Translations under genes and position numbers: made by a program
The notes under the pieces: model-generated
Databases searched by the model: none
What the model saw: the letters and a program-made list of their open reading frames with translations, nothing else
Told to the model about the DNA's origin: nothing
Source: Shimia sp. Alg240-R146
GTDB lineage: Bacteria; Pseudomonadota; Alphaproteobacteria; Rhodobacterales; Rhodobacteraceae
Assembly (NCBI RefSeq): GCF_947331465.1
Contig: NZ_CAMZOK010000003.1
Location: 310,001 to 374,000, forward strand
Direction: 5' to 3'
DNA length: 64,000 nt
Shown: piece after piece, positions 7,997 through 15,096 of the stretch
How the letters are laid out: each line of letters starts with the position of its first letter
Position numbering within the stretch: the stretch's first letter is position 1

Positions 7997-8860
7997 TCAT
8001 GCCTGCAATCCTGCTGCGCGCACCTGCTCTGGCGTCACCATCTTTGACGCGACCAGGTCCTCAATCTGCCGGTTGGTGATATGACGGCACAGAGGGTGGC
8101 GCTCCTGGATCCACTCAGCGAGGCTGGCGCGGCCCTTCGCTTCAGCCTCTCGGGCTTTCTCACGGTCAGCCTGTACCTGGGCAAGCCCCTTCTCCCATCG
8201 ACGCATCTTGAACCAGTTGTCCGAGAAACAGACCTTGCTGCGCGTGTAGCCCTCGCTCTCCTTCGCATAAGCTTTGACCGCCTGCAGCAGGTCATCGGGC
8301 TTCACTCCGGCCTTCACAGTTGCTGCGATGAGGCGAAGGCTGGTCCGCCGATCTCGGATCCTGTCCTCGGGATAGGCCGCGAGGATTTTCTCAGATTCAA
8401 AATCTTCTACCTCCTCCGCCGCCTCGCGCCTGCGCGTAGGTGGTTTATGGATGGTTTTAGGATGGTTTGGGGTCCACTGTGGACCCCCTACCCCGTCCAC
8501 CATGGACCCCCTACCCGGTTCACTCTGGACGGGGTCCACTGTGGACCCCGTCTCGACCTCGGGTTCCGCAGTAGATTCCAGCTGAGATAGCTTGGCTAAA
8601 ACAATGCGATAAATGACGGTGTATCCGTTCTGGCAGCGCCGTTGCCCAGTTTGGATCAGAATGCCCTCTTGTAGAAAATCGTTGATGGTGCGCTTCACCG
8701 TGCTTTCACCTAGTTCGGTGTGGCGCTGGATTGTTCCCTTGGAGCACCAGATGCCCGAGCCGTCGTCGCTCGCCTTGTCCGCCAGGAACATGATGATTTG
8801 CTTGCGTGCGGCGCTGCCAAAGCGGCGCTCGGCGCATTCATTTGCGATGCGCCAGCTCAT
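7997..8860 (-). CDS. Winged-helix replication-initiator-like protein of the island
   Basis: The 287-aa protein has an N-terminal winged helix (residues about 15-75, with the recognition-helix region TELGESTVKRTINDFLQEGI). A polar, proline- and glycine-rich linker covers about residues 100-140. The helical C-terminal part contains RRTSLRLIAATVKAGVKPDD and CFSDNWFKMRRWEKGLAQVQ. Proteins with this layout are found in prophages and plasmids of Rhodobacterales as replication or DnaA-like helper proteins. The linker-coding DNA carries four iteron-like palindromic repeats (8474-8548), reminiscent of initiators whose origin lies inside their own gene, such as lambda O. The start at 8860 gives the full winged helix. 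A purely regulatory HTH protein is the alternative. Confidence 0.65.
   Translation of the reverse strand: MSWRIANECAERRFGSAARKQIIMFLADKASDDGSGIWCSKGTIQRHTELGESTVKRTINDFLQEGILIQTGQRRCQNGYTVIYRIVLAKLSQLESTAEPEVETGSTVDPVQSEPGRGSMVDGVGGPQWTPNHPKTIHKPPTRRREAAEEVEDFESEKILAAYPEDRIRDRRTSLRLIAATVKAGVKPDDLLQAVKAYAKESEGYTRSKVCFSDNWFKMRRWEKGLAQVQADREKAREAEAKGRASLAEWIQERHPLCRHITNRQIEDLVASKMVTPEQVRAAGLQA
8474..8548. repeat. Four 13-bp palindromic iterons inside the initiator-like gene (putative origin)
   Basis: The copies are GTCCACTGTGGAC (8474-8486), GTCCACCATGGAC (8497-8509), GTTCACTCTGGAC (8520-8532) and GTCCACTGTGGAC (8536-8548). The first three are spaced exactly 23 bp centre to centre, the last 16 bp. 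Copies one and four extend to the 19-bp palindrome GGGGTCCACTGTGGACCCC. A more T-rich stretch with a repeated GGATGGTTT lies beside them at about 8450-8470. This arrangement fits initiator-binding iterons at an origin of replication, or operators for autoregulation. Confidence 0.6.
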
Positions 8861-8933
8861 GATCGCACCGCCAATTGGGTTGAGGTCAGACCGAAAATCG
8901 CGTAGTGATGAGGACGGAAATATTCTTCTATGC

Positions 8934-8968
8934 CGTTGAGGTGGGTGGCCGCCCCCTCAGCGGTTTTT
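8934..8968 (+). terminator. Rho-independent-like hairpin with T-tract on the plus strand
   Basis: CGTTGAGG and CCTCAGCG pair around a GC-rich loop at 8934-8962 and are followed by TTTTTC at 8964-8969, a good intrinsic terminator shape. No plus-strand gene ends directly before it. It may stop read-through across the island end, or terminate an unrecognised antisense RNA over the initiator gene. Confidence 0.4.
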
Positions 8969-9084
8969 CTTTGCCAAATTGAGCGCGGAAGACCGTTTAC
9001 AACTTTCCCGTAACTCCTTGATACTCCACCGTGAACAAACCGGAACCGTTTACAATTTTTCCCTTTTAAATCAACGAAGTTTTC

Positions 9085-9132
9085 CGGATTGCAAATCCGT
9101 GTACACGAGTTCGATTCTCGTACTCGCCTCCA
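9085..9132 (+). other. Partial tRNA-Cys (3' half): probable attR of the genomic island
   Basis: The sequence contains the anticodon arm CGGATTGCAAATCCG with anticodon GCA (9091-9093), the T-arm ACGAG-TTCGATT-CTCGT (9105-9121), the acceptor strand ACTCGCC (9122-9128), a discriminator T and CCA (9130-9132). The matching 5' acceptor strand GGCGAGT and the D-arm are absent upstream; the sequence before position 9085 does not resemble a tRNA. This is therefore a 3'-end copy as made by site-specific integration, not a functional tRNA gene. The intact gene should lie at the other end of the island. Confidence 0.82.
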
Positions 9133-9260
9133 CTTTTCAAAGTGATTTTGAGTAAGCTTTTGCTAGGCATCCATAGTTTATGTGCCGGCCGCGCAAACGA
9201 ACCCCACCTCACCGGTTTCTCAGCTTGCCTCGTCGCATCGTGACCCAATAAGGCTCCGCG

Positions 9261-10328
9261 TCAGTCGGGACCGGCTCCAAGGCTCTCGATGGTATTCAGC
9301 AGCGTGTTCGCGTGCCTCAAAGCGGTCACGGATGTGGTGACCATAGCTGGCAAAGTCATCCACTCTGTGGCCCATGCGATACCAGACCGTTCTTGCTCAT
9401 GTATCATCGCGCCGTGGACCAACGACAGTTGCGCCGCATTAAAACGAGCCAGCGACACCAGTGTTTCCGCCAGAACAGGGTTTTGTTTATGCGGCATCGC
9501 TGAACTGGTGCCGCCACCTGTGAAACGCACTTCTTCGATGCCTTGCTGCGCCATCAATGCCAAGTCTTGCCCCATTTTTCCAAGACTGGCGGTCACCGAC
9601 GAGAGCCAGTTTGCGTAGTCTGCGAGATTGCCGCGCGTTGCGTGCCATGCCCGCCCCGGATCAGCCAGGTCCAGACGCCGCGCCAAAGCCGCTGCGACAG
9701 CGTTGCCGTGTTCGCCAAGCCCTGCACGATTTCCGACAGGGCCTCCAAACTGCAAAATTTCCACACGCGACCGCAGCTCACCCAAATGGACAAGATGGAA
9801 TTGCATCGGCATCACCCACGTAGCAAGGCGATCGTGCACAGTGATTGGCAGGGCGGCTTGCATGCGAGTCCGTCCCATCATCGTGCTTGCGCCCCATTGT
9901 GTGTCCATGGCCTCTATGGCCTCGCAGACATGCCTAAGGCCGTCCTCAAGCATCGCATTGGCATCACGCAAAATCAGCGAAATAGCGGTATCCAGTAGGT
10001 CCTGGCTTGTGGCACCAATATGAATCGCCGGAAGAGCCTCAACACTGACATGCGCTTTTAGCTGACGCACAAAAGCCGGCACAGGCACGCCGTCTACGGG
10101 CACCTGTTTCTGGATTGCAGCCAGATCCGGCGAGAAAGCGGCGATATCTGCCATTGCGGTGTCCGCAACGTCCCGCGAGACAACACCAACATCGCCAAGA
10201 GCGCCGGCAAGTGCGCTCTCAAATTTCGAAAACGTGTCAACAAACCGCTGCGAACTCCAGAGAGCCTCAAGGTCAGCATTGGAAAACAACAGGCCAAACA
10301 GATGATCAGAACGGGTCAGCGGGTTCAT
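9261..10328 (-). CDS. pcaB: 3-carboxy-cis,cis-muconate cycloisomerase
   Basis: This 355-aa enzyme of the fumarase/aspartase superfamily converts beta-carboxymuconate to gamma-carboxymuconolactone, the second ring-cleavage step of protocatechuate breakdown. The superfamily signature TGGGTSSAMPHKQNPVLAE is present, with GATSQDLLDTA as an earlier active-site region. The length matches the short alphaproteobacterial PcaB type rather than the roughly 450-aa pseudomonad form. It is the last gene of the minus-strand pca operon, about 80 bp after the DUF849 gene. Its 3' end lies only about 130 bp from the island junction. Confidence 0.93.
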   Translation of the reverse strand: MNPLTRSDHLFGLLFSNADLEALWSSQRFVDTFSKFESALAGALGDVGVVSRDVADTAMADIAAFSPDLAAIQKQVPVDGVPVPAFVRQLKAHVSVEALPAIHIGATSQDLLDTAISLILRDANAMLEDGLRHVCEAIEAMDTQWGASTMMGRTRMQAALPITVHDRLATWVMPMQFHLVHLGELRSRVEILQFGGPVGNRAGLGEHGNAVAAALARRLDLADPGRAWHATRGNLADYANWLSSVTASLGKMGQDLALMAQQGIEEVRFTGGGTSSAMPHKQNPVLAETLVSLARFNAAQLSLVHGAMIHEQERSGIAWATEWMTLPAMVTTSVTALRHANTLLNTIESLGAGPD

Positions 10329-10410
10329 TGATATGCCTTTACGGTCACTGATTTCGAGGGATCGTCAGCCTCTATAGAGGCCAACGGTGACCCGTTCGTC
10401 AAACTCTGCA

Positions 10411-11244
10411 TCAAGCAGCCGGGCGCAAACCAAGAATGCCACGCGCCTGCGCCGGTGTCGCAACCGGACGCTCATACTTTTCACAAAGCTCGGCAGCGCG
10501 AGCAATCAGTGCCGCATTGGACGGCGCAAGTGTGTTGCGATCCAGCCGAACATTGTCTTCCAGCCCTGCGCGGGTGTGCCCACCGGCCGCAATGGCCCAT
10601 TCGTTGACGATCATCTGCCCAGCGCCGATGCCAGCGGCACACCATTCACCATCAGGCGCGCGGTCTCGCATCAGTTGAACGTAGAAATCAAAAACCGCCC
10701 GATCCACCGGCATGGCATTTTTCACGCCCAAAACAAATTGCACATAAAGCTTGCCGTAAAGACGGTCGTTTTCGTGCAATCGGATCGCCTGCAAAATGTG
10801 GGAGAGATCAAAAGCCTCGACCTCCGGCATAACTTTGTGAGCGCGCATCTCGCTGGCCAGCCAGTCAACCAAGTCCGGCGGGTTCTCATAGACACGCGAT
10901 GGAAAGTTGTTTGAACCCACTGACAACGAGGCCATGTCGGGCGCCAGCGACAGCATGCCACCGCGAGTCTTACCCGCGCCGGATCGTCCGCCAGTCGAGA
11001 ACTGGATAATCACGCCAGGACAGTGCTTCTCCAAGCCCTCTTTCAAAAGCGCGAACTTCTCAGGATCTGAAGACGGTGTCTCATCGTCGTTGCGCACGTG
11101 GGCGTGGATGATCGAGGCACCAGCCTCAACCGCGGCATGGCTGCTTTCAATCTGTTCGCTGATGGTGGTGGGCACCGCTGGGTTGTCGGCTTTGGTGGGC
11201 ACGGAACCAGTGATGGCGCAGCACAGGATGCAAGGTTTGTTCAT
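10411..11244 (-). CDS. Beta-keto acid cleavage enzyme (BKACE, DUF849)
   Basis: The 277-aa TIM-barrel protein belongs to the 3-keto-5-aminohexanoate cleavage enzyme family. Visible landmarks are the metal-binding HAHVRND after GASII, the STGGRSGAG loop and GIGAGQMIVNEWAIAAGGH. The family moves the acetyl end of a beta-keto acid to acetyl-CoA, giving acetoacetate and a new acyl-CoA. Between pcaG and pcaB, the likely substrate is beta-ketoadipate, giving succinyl-CoA and acetoacetate, which would bypass PcaIJ and PcaF. The start MNKPCILCC at 11244 is chosen because GGAGAAAAAG precedes it; an in-frame ATG 45 bp upstream lies within the intergenic hairpin. Substrate is inferred from context. Confidence 0.85.
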   Translation of the reverse strand: MNKPCILCCAITGSVPTKADNPAVPTTISEQIESSHAAVEAGASIIHAHVRNDDETPSSDPEKFALLKEGLEKHCPGVIIQFSTGGRSGAGKTRGGMLSLAPDMASLSVGSNNFPSRVYENPPDLVDWLASEMRAHKVMPEVEAFDLSHILQAIRLHENDRLYGKLYVQFVLGVKNAMPVDRAVFDFYVQLMRDRAPDGEWCAAGIGAGQMIVNEWAIAAGGHTRAGLEDNVRLDRNTLAPSNAALIARAAELCEKYERPVATPAQARGILGLRPAA

Positions 11245-11262
11245 ACTTTTTCTCCGGTGAGA

Positions 11263-11284
11263 GTGCCGCCCAAAGGGGCGGCAC
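11263..11284 (-). terminator. Strong hairpin between pcaG and the DUF849 gene
   Basis: GTGCCGCCC and GGGCGGCAC form a perfect 9-bp stem with a 4-nt loop, 10 bp after the pcaG stop in the direction of transcription. No U-tract follows, so partial termination or protection of the upstream mRNA end is more likely than full termination. It would lower expression of the two distal genes relative to pcaHG. Confidence 0.5.
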
Positions 11285-11294
11285 TTCAAAAGTG

Positions 11295-11915
11295 TCAGAT
11301 GTCAAAGAACACGGTTTCGTCTTCGCCTTGAAGCTTGATATCAAAACGATAGACAACTTGCCCATCACGTTCAGTACGTTTCGCAATCAAAGTCGCGCGA
11401 CGGCGCTCCCATTCAATGATGTTCAGCACCGGATCGGCGGCGTTTGCCTCGGCCTCATCCTCAAAATACACCCGCGTGTTCAGTCCGATGTTGATACCAC
11501 GCGCCACAATCCAGAGCGTAATATGTGGCGCCATCATCAGACCGTTGCGCCCCATGACAGCGCCCGGCTTGACCGTATCAAAACCCCATTCGCCACTGTC
11601 GAAGTCGGTAATGACTCGCCCCCACCCGCGAAAACCGGCTTCGACTTCGCCGTCGTGTTCAGGATGTGCATAAACACCGTCGGCATTGGCTTGCCAAGTT
11701 TCCAACATCACATCTTTGATCGGGCTGCCGGTGCCGTCGATGACAACACCCTCAACGCGGATACGTTCGCCTTTGGCGTCGGCACCAGCGATGTCCCAGC
11801 CCAACTCGTTCTCGTAAATGTCAAATCCCGCGGCACCGGGCGCGAGGCCGATGTGCACATAAGGGCCGGCGGTTTGGGACGGGGTTTCCTTGAGGTACTC
11901 CAATTTCTGGACCAT
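11295..11915 (-). CDS. pcaG: Protocatechuate 3,4-dioxygenase alpha subunit
   Basis: The 206-aa protein shows the intradiol dioxygenase alpha-subunit fold: TPSQTAGPYVHIGLAPGAAG at the N-terminus, VEGVVIDGTGSPIKDVMLETWQ in the middle, and TLWIVARGINIGLNTRVYF near the end. The alpha subunit lacks the iron-ligand set and pairs with PcaH. The heterodimer opens the protocatechuate ring between the two hydroxyls to give beta-carboxy-cis,cis-muconate. The start lies 2 bp after the pcaH stop, so the two are co-translated. Confidence 0.95.
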   Translation of the reverse strand: MVQKLEYLKETPSQTAGPYVHIGLAPGAAGFDIYENELGWDIAGADAKGERIRVEGVVIDGTGSPIKDVMLETWQANADGVYAHPEHDGEVEAGFRGWGRVITDFDSGEWGFDTVKPGAVMGRNGLMMAPHITLWIVARGINIGLNTRVYFEDEAEANAADPVLNIIEWERRRATLIAKRTERDGQVVYRFDIKLQGEDETVFFDI

Positions 11916-11917
11916 GA

Positions 11918-12646
11918 TCAGTTCCCCTCCATCCGGTTTTCAAACAGCGTCGAACGGCGTCCGCGCAGTACGATGTCAAATTTGTAGGCAATGGTATCAA
12001 GCGGGATTGTCGCGTTCATATCCAACGCCGCGATCAACTGTCCACGCGCGGCCTGATCGGGGATGGTGTTCACGATCGGGCATTTTGCAATCAGCGGATC
12101 ACCTTCAAAATAGCACTGAGTGATCAGTCGCTGCGAGAAGGAGGTGCCAAAAATCGACAAGTGGATATGCGCTGGACGCCAGTCGTTGACCCAGTTGCGC
12201 CACGGGTAAGCACCAGGTTTCACAGTGCGGAAATAATAATACCCGTTCTCATCCGTCAGCGTGCGACCGCACCCGCCAAAGTTCGGATCAATTGGCGCAA
12301 GATAAGTATCTTTCTTGTGACGATATCGCCCGCCGGCGTTGGCCTGCCAGGCTTCGACCAGCGTGTTTGGCACTGGGCGGCTGTTTTCATCCAACACGCG
12401 ACCATGAACGATAATCCGCTCGCCAATCGCACTTTCGCCAGCTGCGGCATAATTGTGGATCATATCCCGATCCATTGGATCGATGTCGGTGTGGCCGAAC
12501 TTTGGGCCAGTGATCTCGCTGGCAGACTGCTCCAAGCTGATCATCGAGTATTGTGGCGAACGGGCCACCGACGTTTTGTAAGTTGGCGTGACAGCTGGCG
12601 GATGCCAATTGCGGTCTCGCTGGTAGAATTCGCCAGGTTTCGTCAT
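11918..12646 (-). CDS. pcaH: Protocatechuate 3,4-dioxygenase beta subunit
   Basis: This 242-aa catalytic subunit carries the non-haem Fe(III) ligands: a Tyr in [13 protein letters not shown] and the Tyr-His-His set in [18 protein letters not shown]. It acts with PcaG in protocatechuate ring cleavage. The start at 12646 ([18 protein letters not shown]) is preferred over an ATG 36 bp upstream, because GGAGGAGAGCC sits just before it and the protein then begins at the conserved N-terminus. The gene lies 36 bp after pcaC and 2 bp before pcaG. Confidence 0.95.
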   Translation of the reverse strand: MTKPGEFYQRDRNWHPPAVTPTYKTSVARSPQYSMISLEQSASEITGPKFGHTDIDPMDRDMIHNYAAAGESAIGERIIVHGRVLDENSRPVPNTLVEAWQANAGGRYRHKKDTYLAPIDPNFGGCGRTLTDENGYYYFRTVKPGAYPWRNWVNDWRPAHIHLSIFGTSFSQRLITQCYFEGDPLIAKCPIVNTIPDQAARGQLIAALDMNATIPLDTIAYKFDIVLRGRRSTLFENRMEGN

Positions 12647-12682
12647 CTTGGCTCTCCTCCTCGGGTTGGGCGCGTTATCCAA

Positions 12683-13054
12683 TTATTCCATTTCATCATA
12701 AGTCTGCTTGGCCAATTTGATTGCGTGGTTCGCCCGCGGCACACCACAATAGATCGCAACATGTTGAAAGGCCTCCAGAACATCCGTCTTGCTCGCGCCG
12801 GTATTGGCCGTGGCGCGGATATGCATCGGGATTTCCTCAAAATTTCCGGTCGCAGCCAACAGTGCAAGCGTCAACATCGATCGCTCCCGCAGGCTGATGC
12901 CGTCACTGGCCCAGACTGTGCCCCAAGCGCCTTGCGTGATCAGTTCCTGAAACGGCTTGTCAAAATCAGTCTTGGCCGCTTCGGCGCGATCCACATGAGC
13001 GTCACCCAACACCTTGCGGCGCACAGTCATTCCGGCTTCAATTCTGTCAGACAT
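12683..13054 (-). CDS. pcaC: 4-carboxymuconolactone decarboxylase
   Basis: The 123-aa product belongs to the AhpD-like CMD family. It has RSMLTLALLAATGNFEEIPMHI and EAFQHVAIYCGVPRA, typical of PcaC. It decarboxylates gamma-carboxymuconolactone to beta-ketoadipate enol-lactone. The start at 13054 (MSDRIEAGM) follows GAGGAGACCACCC and overlaps the end of pcaD by 8 bp. It is a stand-alone enzyme here, not fused to PcaD as in some bacteria. Confidence 0.93.
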   Translation of the reverse strand: MSDRIEAGMTVRRKVLGDAHVDRAEAAKTDFDKPFQELITQGAWGTVWASDGISLRERSMLTLALLAATGNFEEIPMHIRATANTGASKTDVLEAFQHVAIYCGVPRANHAIKLAKQTYDEME

Positions 13055-13835
13055 GGGTGGTCTCCTCAATAAAGTCAGTGATCAAATGCGCAAAGGCCTG
13101 AGGCGCTTCGGCATGAGGCAAATGGCCAACGGCAGGGATGGTCGCAAACCGTGCATGTTTTATGCGTCGAATAGTATCTTCCACCAAGTCCGGCGGGCTG
13201 GCGCCGTCCATCTCACCAGCAATGCCCAGCACAGGTTGCGTCAGCGACGCGACCTGTGCTGTCATATCTGCATGGGCGATTGCTGCGCAGCATCCGGTGT
13301 AGCCTTCCGGCGCTGTGCGCACCATCATATTGCGCCATGCAGTAAGCTCAGGCGTGCGCCCAAATGCGGGGCTGAACCAGCGCTGCATGACGCTGTCTGC
13401 AATGCTCTCAAGCCCGTTGGTTTTGACCGCATCAATCCGGGCTTGCCACATATCCGCTGTCCCCATCGCGGCAGCGGTGTTTGACAACACAAGGGCTCCG
13501 ACGATGTCGGGCCGACGTGCAGCAAGCCCCATTCCGATCATTCCACCAATTGAAAGCCCCACGAACAAAGCGCCGCGAACATCAAGCGCATCCAACAACG
13601 CTTCCGAGTCGTCAACAAGATCGCCCATCTGATAAGGTCCGGCGGGCACGTCGGACAAACCATGCCCGCGCATATCAAACCGGATCACCCGCATCCCAAC
13701 AGGCAGCAACGGCAAAACGTTGTCCCAAAGGCGCAAATCGGTTCCCAGAGAGTTGGCAAAAACGATGGGCCGCCCCGCCGGGTCGCCCTCCTCGCGCATA
13801 TGATGCACGACACCGTTTGCCGAAATTATCCGCAT
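13047..13835 (-). CDS. pcaD: 3-oxoadipate enol-lactonase
   Basis: This 262-aa alpha/beta hydrolase converts beta-ketoadipate enol-lactone to beta-ketoadipate. The nucleophile elbow is VGLSIGGMIG; FANSLGTDLRLWD forms the oxyanion-hole region, and VGHLPHAEAP holds the catalytic His. The start codon overlaps the pobA stop (TGATG), and the 3' end overlaps pcaC, so it is translated as part of a coupled pobA-pcaD-pcaC unit. Confidence 0.94.
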   Translation of the reverse strand: MRIISANGVVHHMREEGDPAGRPIVFANSLGTDLRLWDNVLPLLPVGMRVIRFDMRGHGLSDVPAGPYQMGDLVDDSEALLDALDVRGALFVGLSIGGMIGMGLAARRPDIVGALVLSNTAAAMGTADMWQARIDAVKTNGLESIADSVMQRWFSPAFGRTPELTAWRNMMVRTAPEGYTGCCAAIAHADMTAQVASLTQPVLGIAGEMDGASPPDLVEDTIRRIKHARFATIPAVGHLPHAEAPQAFAHLITDFIEETTHV

Positions 13836-15004
13836 CAGTACGGCAACCCGACATAGTTTTCCGCAAAAACCTTCTGCGCGGCGTCATTGCTGCGTAGAAA
13901 ATCGATATCTGCGCGCTGCATCTTAAGATCAAATTCCGATTGATCCGGATAACGGTGCAATAGGTTGGTGGTGGTCCAGCTGAACCGCTCTGCCTTCCAG
14001 ACACGGGCAAGTGCCTTTTCGGAATATGCATCAAGTCCCGCGCTGTCGCCGTCCCGATAAAACTGCGTCAAGCCGTGATAAAGATAGTGGATATCAGAAG
14101 CCGCTGTATTGAGACCCTTGGCGCCTGTCGGCGGGACAATATGCGCCGCGTCCCCACACAAGAACAGGCGCCCCCAGCGCATGGGCTCGGTCACAAAACT
14201 ACGCAGCGGCGCAATAGATTTTTCAATTGAAGGCCCCGTGACCAGCACATCGGCATAGCGGCTCGGTATCCGGCGTTTCAATTCGTTCCAGAATGCCTCG
14301 TCGCTCCAGTCCTCCGGCGCGTCACTCAGCGAGCATTGAATGTAGTAGCGGCTAAGGTTGGCATTGCGCATCGAGCAAAGCGCAAATCCGCGTTCAGACC
14401 AGGCGTAAATCAACTCATCATGCACTGGCGGTGTCTCCGACAGCACGCCAAGCCAGCCAAACGGATAAAGCTTCTCATATTCGCGACGCACGGTAAGAGG
14501 AATGCTCTGCCGACTGACACCGTGAAACCCATCGCACCCGGCCACGTAGTCGCAATCAATGCGGTGCTCGCCGCCATCCACCTGATAAGTTACGTAAGGC
14601 GCGTCCCCTTTTGCATCGTGAATTTCGACATTCTCGACGTTGAACACAAGGTTACCACCCTCGGCTTCACGCGCATCATACAGATCGCGGGTCAATTCGG
14701 TTTGCCCATAGACCAACACATCGGTGCCGGTGTGTTCATGAAAGGACACACCGAATTCTTCCTCTCCATAGGCAATGACGGTGCCGTCGTGTTTGAATCC
14801 CTCGGCGTCCATACGCGCGCCGACACCTGCCTCTCGCATCAAGTCGGTAAACCCAACTTCAAGGATGCCTGCACGGATGCGGCCAAGCACGTAGTCCCGT
14901 GTCTTGCGCTCCAGAACGATTGTGTCGATGCCCTTGCGATGCAGCAGTTGAGACAGAAGCAAGCCAGACGGGCCGCCGCCGATGATACAAACTTGAGTGC
15001 GCAT
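13835..15004 (-). CDS. pobA: 4-hydroxybenzoate 3-monooxygenase
   Basis: The 389-aa FAD enzyme hydroxylates 4-hydroxybenzoate to protocatechuate with NAD(P)H and oxygen, feeding the downstream pca genes. It has the dinucleotide motif GGGPSGLLLSQLL at the N-terminus, the GCDGFHGVSR motif (DG fingerprint) in the middle and GRLFLCGDAAHIVPPTGAKG (GD fingerprint). The start at 15004 (MRTQVCIIGGG) is chosen for the GGAGGAATTTCC just before it. It is the first gene of the operon, and its promoter lies in the 92-bp gap shared with pcaQ. Confidence 0.95.
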   Translation of the reverse strand: MRTQVCIIGGGPSGLLLSQLLHRKGIDTIVLERKTRDYVLGRIRAGILEVGFTDLMREAGVGARMDAEGFKHDGTVIAYGEEEFGVSFHEHTGTDVLVYGQTELTRDLYDAREAEGGNLVFNVENVEIHDAKGDAPYVTYQVDGGEHRIDCDYVAGCDGFHGVSRQSIPLTVRREYEKLYPFGWLGVLSETPPVHDELIYAWSERGFALCSMRNANLSRYYIQCSLSDAPEDWSDEAFWNELKRRIPSRYADVLVTGPSIEKSIAPLRSFVTEPMRWGRLFLCGDAAHIVPPTGAKGLNTAASDIHYLYHGLTQFYRDGDSAGLDAYSEKALARVWKAERFSWTTTNLLHRYPDQSEFDLKMQRADIDFLRSNDAAQKVFAENYVGLPY

Positions 15005-15045
15005 GGAAATTCCTCCTGACGGCAATTTGAATTATTGAAACCTAG

Positions 15046-15068
15046 ATGTAAAATGAGTATTTTTGCAT
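15046..15068. promoter_or_regulatory. Palindromic operator candidate between pobA and pcaQ
   Basis: An interrupted dyad with arms ATGTAAAAT and ATTTTTGCAT spans 15046-15068 in the divergent pobA-pcaQ gap. It has the T-N11-A character of LysR-type sites and is the only clear dyad in the region, so it is a candidate PcaQ site controlling both directions. It does not match the PcaQ motif described in Sinorhizobium. Confidence 0.45.
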
Positions 15069-15096
15069 TTAACTTTCTGTTTTTGGAAATCATCTG

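Larger units (their letters stand above)
1..9132. mobile_element. Right-hand part of a tRNA-Cys-integrated genomic island (left end outside window)
   Basis: The stretch ends at 9085-9132 in a copy of the 3' half of a tRNA-Cys gene without its 5' half, which is what integrases that target tRNA 3' ends leave at the distal junction. Inside lie a DNA phosphorothioation cluster, a replication-initiator-like gene with iterons and small unknown genes. The chromosomal pca operon starts about 130 bp beyond the junction. Base composition looks less GC-rich than the flank, judged by eye. No integrase or relaxase gene is visible, so these and the intact tRNA-Cys should lie left of the window. It could be an integrative plasmid, an ICE remnant or a satellite-like island. 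Confidence 0.7.

Noticed and set aside
7575-8000. A 141-codon minus-strand frame between the small island gene and the initiator-like gene
   Set aside because: Composition is that of random sequence and no motif is seen; a decayed gene cannot be excluded.
9066-9248. A 60-codon minus-strand frame containing GGEYENRTRVHGFAIRKT
   Set aside because: This peptide is the antisense translation of the tRNA-Cys 3' half, a common false gene; the tRNA fragment explains it.
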